DNA of 64,000 nt. It comes from Ditylenchus dipsaci. Lineage: Eukaryota > Nematoda > Chromadorea > Rhabditida > Anguinidae. The position numbers and the translations under genes are program-made. Shown here piece after piece: positions 58,990 to 64,000 of the stretch (its first letter is position 1; every line of letters begins with the position of its first letter). The stretch lies in assembly GCA_004194705.1 (NCBI GenBank), contig SADC01000051.1, forward strand, positions 124,001 to 188,000, written 5' to 3'. The notes beneath the pieces are model-generated. The model worked only from the letters and a program-made list of their open reading frames with translations, made no database searches and was not told where the DNA came from.

Positions 58990-61153
58990 TTTATCAGGGC
59001 TGCCATCTCAAATTAAAAAAAAACATTTGGGCAAAAAGAGGTTTAGAAAACCGTGCGTTTTAATTAGTGCTTATTGCCATTTTGAAGCGAAAAAAAAGAT
59101 TTGGATCCCGTAAAAAAAGACAAATCTTTTTTTAAGGACATATGGCAGCCCTGGTTTTTATGGATATCCTCAATATATTAACCATGAGTGGGTACATAGT
59201 TTTCACTAAAAATTGTCAATTTGATTTTGTAAGTGACCTTCCTAATGACTTTTTGTTTTTCTACTTATTGCTAGTGTAAAACGTTGATAGTATTATAAAA
59301 TGGGTTTTTAGGCCAGAAGAAAAAGAGCTCCTGCCAATCTCGCTATAGTACGACCTTTTGCCGGTCCTTTAATCTCACTGTATGGGATTCCACTGTATTT
59401 TTTTAATATTCAAAAAAGAAAACATAAAAGCATTTTAGTAAACAGAATGTGCAAGAAAAAGAATAATAGAATTTTAGAATAAAAGGTGCAATGGGGCAAT
59501 ATTTAAATGTAATTTAATTTCTGCCGCTTTCTTGGCCCACACTACCAGTTTTTCTTTTTGAAGCAACTACTAAGCTTTTGCCCAATTCCATCTTAAGCTG
59601 TGCCCAGTTAGAGAAGCACCCGTTTTGTTGTCGTTTATTGGCATTTTTTATTCCACTTCTGTCTTTGAGCAACACAAATTCTAGGAAAATATTGACGGAA
59701 CTGGAGCACCATTGCTTACTACTCTTTAGAATAATAAAATCTTAGTTTAGACACAGACGAGTAAAGATAAATTTGAATTACCCAATATTTAGCTCGAAAA
59801 CCAGATGCAAACCATAATTATGTATTATACATGAAAATCCCAGTCTCAAAAACAAACCAAGTCAAAAAACAGACCCTACCCAAACTTAGCCCGATCCGTC
59901 GTCAAAAAAGTAGGTTTAAAAAGTTTCCTGAATATTTGCACAAATTTTACAGTAGCCACTCTCTTTTCCAAATAAATAAAAGAGCTTAAAGGGTTTTCCA
60001 AATATACTGATATAATTTTAACAAAATTTATCCACTTATTATGACAAATAGAATCAATCCGCACATGTAAACCTAATAAAAACCCGCAAAATGAAACAAG
60101 CACAAGAAATATGTAAGAACGAAGAAAAAAACTATGTAACTATAAAATACGGCAAACAAAAATTCTTGTTAGTGTAGGCACCCAAACATACATAACTAGA
60201 ATTTACGAAAAGACTATTTTAATTATGCTATTGTTGCTGTTTCTTTCTGCTCTTTGATTAGAGCCAAATACAGCCAAATTTCTGACGTTGTTGAAAGAGA
60301 TGCCAGCCACTGCGTTCATCCTTGGTCAAAAAGACTCTTTGCTCATGGAAATATATTCATTTTTAAATGTAGTAAAATGTAATTTTATAGATCTCAAAGT
60401 TTAGAATCCGGAAATTAATTTTATGTGAAGAAAGGCCCATATTTTCAAAATAACCTCATTCATTCAAATAAAGCAAGGGTAGCGAGATGTACACAATTCC
60501 CACATTACTCAATTTACATGATCATATCAAAGAAGAAGGAAAAAAAAAGATGTCAAAGCCCAAAATTACAAATTCACATGCTCTATTTCGAGAACATACT
60601 ACCAAGAAATTCGATCTTCATAAATATTCTTCCAAAATTCAGTAGCAAAGAAAAATTTAATATGTCTGCTAGTCCCTACACACACATATTTATTTTGTCG
60701 TTTTAGAGTAAGTTAATTCGACAGATTTTCGATTAATAGGAAAATGTGATAATATTATTATTTAAAAAAAATTTAAATTTTTGAGGCCAAATAAACCTGG
60801 TTTTCCTCCCATTGGAAAGTTTGCCTGTTCTTAGCAAAAGGGTTAATTCGCCTCCTCCTAACAAAAAGTTAATGCTTCTTCCGTTTACCGTCATCTTTAT
60901 TTTGATCTTGTACCATTTTTTTGGCTTTTCAGGTCGTTTAAAGTGTTAAACCTGTAAAAGTAGTTGTATTAGGACATTTCTCGCAGATGCGGAATTGAAA
61001 AAAAGAATTTGATTGTGAAAGAGATTCCGCACACATATATCCGCATACATTGCGTATGTGATATAAGTCTTTACAGGACAAAAAAGATTGACCCTCTACA
61101 AACAATACTCTCCCAAATACACCTTCTTTCGTTCTTTGGCAATAAATTTATTA
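58990..61153. other. Stretch without a recognised gene
   Basis: Repeat-poor AT-rich sequence with short ORFs and no recognisable protein motif. A possible distal upstream region of NCKX, but nothing in the sequence proves a role. Confidence 0.3.
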
Positions 61154-61161
61154 GAAGAAAC

Positions 61162-61443
61162 TAGGTGGTGCACGGTCGGTTAACCGACCCGGTCGGTTAA
61201 CCGAACCGGACCGGTTTTGGCCCAATTAACCGGAACCGAAAACCGGGTACGAAAAAACGCGGTAACCGAAAACCGGGTAAAGCAAAATTCGGTTAATTTA
61301 CGACAAAAAATAAACCGAAAACCGGGTACAAGCCGGTTAACGACCGAAAAAAAACTGAAAAACCGTAACCGAAAACCGGGTACCCCAAAAACCGTTAACC
61401 GAAAACCGGGTAGGGCCAAATTAACCGTAACCGCACCACCCTA
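61162..61443. mobile_element. hAT MITE, TSD GAAGAAAC, word AACCGAAAACCGGGTA
   Basis: Starts TAGGTGGTGCACGG and ends CCGCACCACCCTA. A perfect 8-base TSD, GAAGAAAC, lies at 61154-61161 and 61444-61451. The interior consists almost entirely of GGTTAACCGA and AACCGAAAACCGGGTA words. ORFs inside are repeat products. Confidence 0.9.
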
Positions 61444-61916
61444 GAAGAAACCAATTAAAGTAACTTTGGAACAACTATCTCATTGTGATCATGAAAACTT
61501 GATCAAGTCCAGTGCTTACCCAGATGACTACTTAAACAAATCTTGCTTGTTCACCCCTCGCCTCTATAATATCACATCAGAAATGACTAATGATGAGTCG
61601 CTTTTTGTTTCAGGCAAATGGACAAATAACAACACTAGTGCCCTGTTCTGATATTATTTTCATTCACTCATTCAAAAAGTGATGGACTAGCTTCGCCAGC
61701 TGTCACATACAGCACATATACTCCTCCCCGCTGGCAAATTTATCACTATAAATTCTCCTTCCTATTAAAAATAAAAGGAAGAAGCTAAAATAACTATGAA
61801 GAAAATGCATGAATTTGTTTGCTAATATTTGCCGATTCACACACATGTTAAAATAAATCAAAGTTGTATTTTATCAATTTATGAACTAGAAAATCATCAT
61901 TAAGCATTAGTACCGT

Positions 61917-62372
61917 ATTATCCCTAATAGGCCGACATGTCAGTTTATTTTTCAACCCCTGAAAAATCGAGAAAATACCACGTTCTTAAGGAAAACGGCC
62001 GAGCTTTATAAATCTCAGTCAAAAAGGCGAAAAAATGCACGATTTGTGAAAGTGTGACACGTTTAGTGAAAAAACGGTTTGTTACTTCAATTGGTGCGTA
62101 GACGTTTATCCACTTTTGTCCGAAATTGGACAAAAGTGGACAAACGTTTATGTCCAAAAAGTATTTTTCTCTAAGCCAACTTTTTCATTTTTGCGTAAGC
62201 CTAAGGCCTAAACCTAAGCCTAAGTTAGCGCGCTACACATTGTGAAAAAGAAAACTTAAAAAAATCAAAGAAACGAAAAAGGTAGGCTTAGAGAAAAATA
62301 CTTTTTGGACTAAGACGTTTGTCCACTTTTGTCCAATTTTGGGCAAAAGTTTTTTTGACAAACGCCTCTATG
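61917..62372. repeat. CCGTATTA element end and adjacent foldback
   Basis: At 61917 CCGTATTATCCCTAATAGGC with GTTTATTTTTCAACCCCTGA is a one-ended member of the CCGTATTT family. A foldback follows at about 62097-62372: TAGACGTTTATCCACTTTTG with its diverged inverse, GTATTTTTCTCTAAGCCAAC / GGTAGGCTTAGAGAAAAATAC. Confidence 0.55.
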
Positions 62373-62869
62373 CCTTTAAATTCATGGTTTACGCCCAAAC
62401 TTTGAAGATAACTATTGTTTTGCTTTTTATGTCTTTGAAAACAAAGCAGACATTAAAAACGGGCTTTTTGCAAAACTAGGCAATTTTTCACTTTGGTACT
62501 TTTTCCCAAGACATGCCACTTTTTCGTCTTTTTGGCTGAAATCGAACAATCATTGCAGTTTGTGTTTTTTTCTGCAGAAACTTTTCCTGCATAATGTGGG
62601 ATTCTACGCATCATCCAAAAAAATGTCTTGGCAGTCCCTGCTAATTTTCGGCACTTTGGCCATTCAACCAGCGTACTTTACCACTGATTCAAACGGGTTT
62701 TTTACTTCTTTTTTAACTTCGAGAACATGTTTGCGTCTATCCTACCCTACACTGATATACTCTGCACTTGACCACAAGCTAACAACAACAAAAGGGACAA
62801 CTGCATATTTCGCGAAAGAAATAAAAACGAAAAAAAACGTCTCCACGGCAATTTTTAGGGGTTACGCGC

Positions 62870-63560
62870 AGGGTGGCAAAGATCAGATCGATCTAGATCA
62901 GATTAGTACAGATCAGTTCCGACCAGTTCAGATCGCTAAAGATCAGATCGATTTAAACTGATCTGACAAATATTATTGTCAACATAGCCAAAATTTTGCG
63001 GGAAGTCCAATTTTCTAGTCTGAAAATGACTTGGATCGCTCAGATCCCACCCAGAAAGGGTACTGAAAGCTGTTTTTAGACGGTTTACTAAAGGGAAGGG
63101 GTTAAGTTTTTGCAAAAATTTGATTGCGCTTATCAGATTTTCCGGTTGATCGCCTCAACCGCTCGGAATCCCACCCTAGAGTAGCAAAAAGCCACTGAAA
63201 TTTGTTTCCCGGAGGTTTTCTAAAGGAGAGGGAAAGGGGGTGTAAACTTTTTGCGAAAATCGATACGGATCAGAATCACACTAAATTGGCTAAATTGCTC
63301 ACAATACCACATGGAACCATTCAGAACCACCCAAAACCACCCTAAACACTAGTTCAGGGCACTTAATTACTGGTTGGAAGTGGTCTAAAGTGGTTTAGGG
63401 GGGAGTTCTGAATGGTGAGGGTGGGATTCTGAGCGATTGAGCCAATCAAATTGAAAATCTGAGAAACGCAATCGAATTTTCGCAAAAATTTAACCTTCCC
63501 TTTAGAAGAGCCCCGGAAAACCAACTTTACCTGCCAATCTTTTAGAAATGAAAACTCTGG
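62870..63560. repeat. GATCAGATC array and foldback
   Basis: About seven AGATCAGATC-like words fill 62878-62962 after CAGGGTGGCAAAG, a hAT-like end; no matching right end is visible. A foldback with TGAGCGATTGAGCC and GGAATCCCACCCTAGAGTAG words follows, related to the arms of the 29990-30750 palindrome. Confidence 0.5.
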
Positions 63561-64000
63561 TTACTAGGGTCACTACAGGTGACCATCCACCTGGACACGA
63601 TTTTTTCTTAACATTTTCGTGGACTACACTACAAATCTTGTCTCTTTAACTTAAATACTCCATTAATTGACAACCTGAACCACATTACCAGCTGTAAACA
63701 CTCGTTGCTGCTGTTTAATAGCTTCCGTAAATACAATAAAGATCTCTATTTCTTCATAGTACTGGTAACGCTTTTCAAAAAATTAAGCTACGACCTCTCA
63801 GAGATCATCTGGCAATTTTTAACCAATTGCTAAAGCTCGACACCATCCAAATTTTCTTCTATCAAACATATTTTTAGTTTTTCTACGAGGGTTGAATTTC
63901 CAAAACAATATTGTCCATCGACCAAAACAAGATATTCCGATGACAATATTTTGTTTCCAAGTACATGTTTGCTTGTAATCATCCAACAAAAAAGTTTAAA

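Noticed and set aside
61180..61444. Opposing ORFs with PGFR/ENRVRKN repeats
   Set aside because: They lie wholly inside the hAT MITE built of AACCGG words.
61466..61651. Possible exon with a TTTGTTTCAG acceptor
   Set aside because: A 61-codon frame without motif or supporting neighbour exons.
62560..62961. 133-codon ORF
   Set aside because: Its end runs into the GATCAGATC array and the rest shows no known motif.

Overview
The window is animal nuclear DNA. It is AT-rich, its genes are split into many short exons with GT-AG introns (acceptors usually T-rich before TAG), and its proteins are metazoan: junctophilin, a K+-dependent Na+/Ca2+ exchanger and a 3-beta-HSD-family enzyme. An invertebrate is likely, possibly a nematode or another ecdysozoan, but the sequence alone does not settle the taxon. 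There is no sign of bacterial gene organisation, operons or CRISPR.

Layout. 1-1643 (+) is the 3' two thirds of the eIF2-gamma gene (EIF2S3). 1.7-10.5 kb is a repeat tract with elements nested inside elements. 10.56-12.34 kb is repeat-poor and leads into the junctophilin gene (JPH, +, 12340-27713, about 17 exons), whose introns hold foldback elements, including a 2.3 kb near-perfect palindrome. 28965-33172 (-) is a multi-exon gene of uncertain identity, perhaps F-box-like. 36864-55404 (-) is an SLC24/NCKX exchanger gene about 18.5 kb long. Its 8.6 kb intron contains a whole gene on the opposite strand, a 3-beta-HSD/SDR-family gene (+, 44015-45485), plus several kilobases of nested inverted-repeat elements. 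55.5-57.0 kb is a repeat-poor, promoter-like stretch upstream of NCKX. 57-64 kb holds only repeats and unassigned sequence.

How the genes relate. Junctophilin tethers plasma membrane to ER/SR and NCKX extrudes Ca2+, so two Ca2+-handling genes lie near each other. I see nothing that shows this is more than chance.

The most unusual content is the repeat fraction: dozens of non-autonomous inverted-repeat elements. Many carry arrays of a short word next to their ends, the word differs from element to element, and it matches (inverted) at both ends of the same element. Several have clear target-site duplications (8-9 bp, TA or TAA). One roughly 250 bp core module recurs inside separate long-inverted-repeat elements. 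All four best-recognised genes show single-base deletions inside otherwise conserved exons, which points to residual sequencing error rather than pseudogenes.
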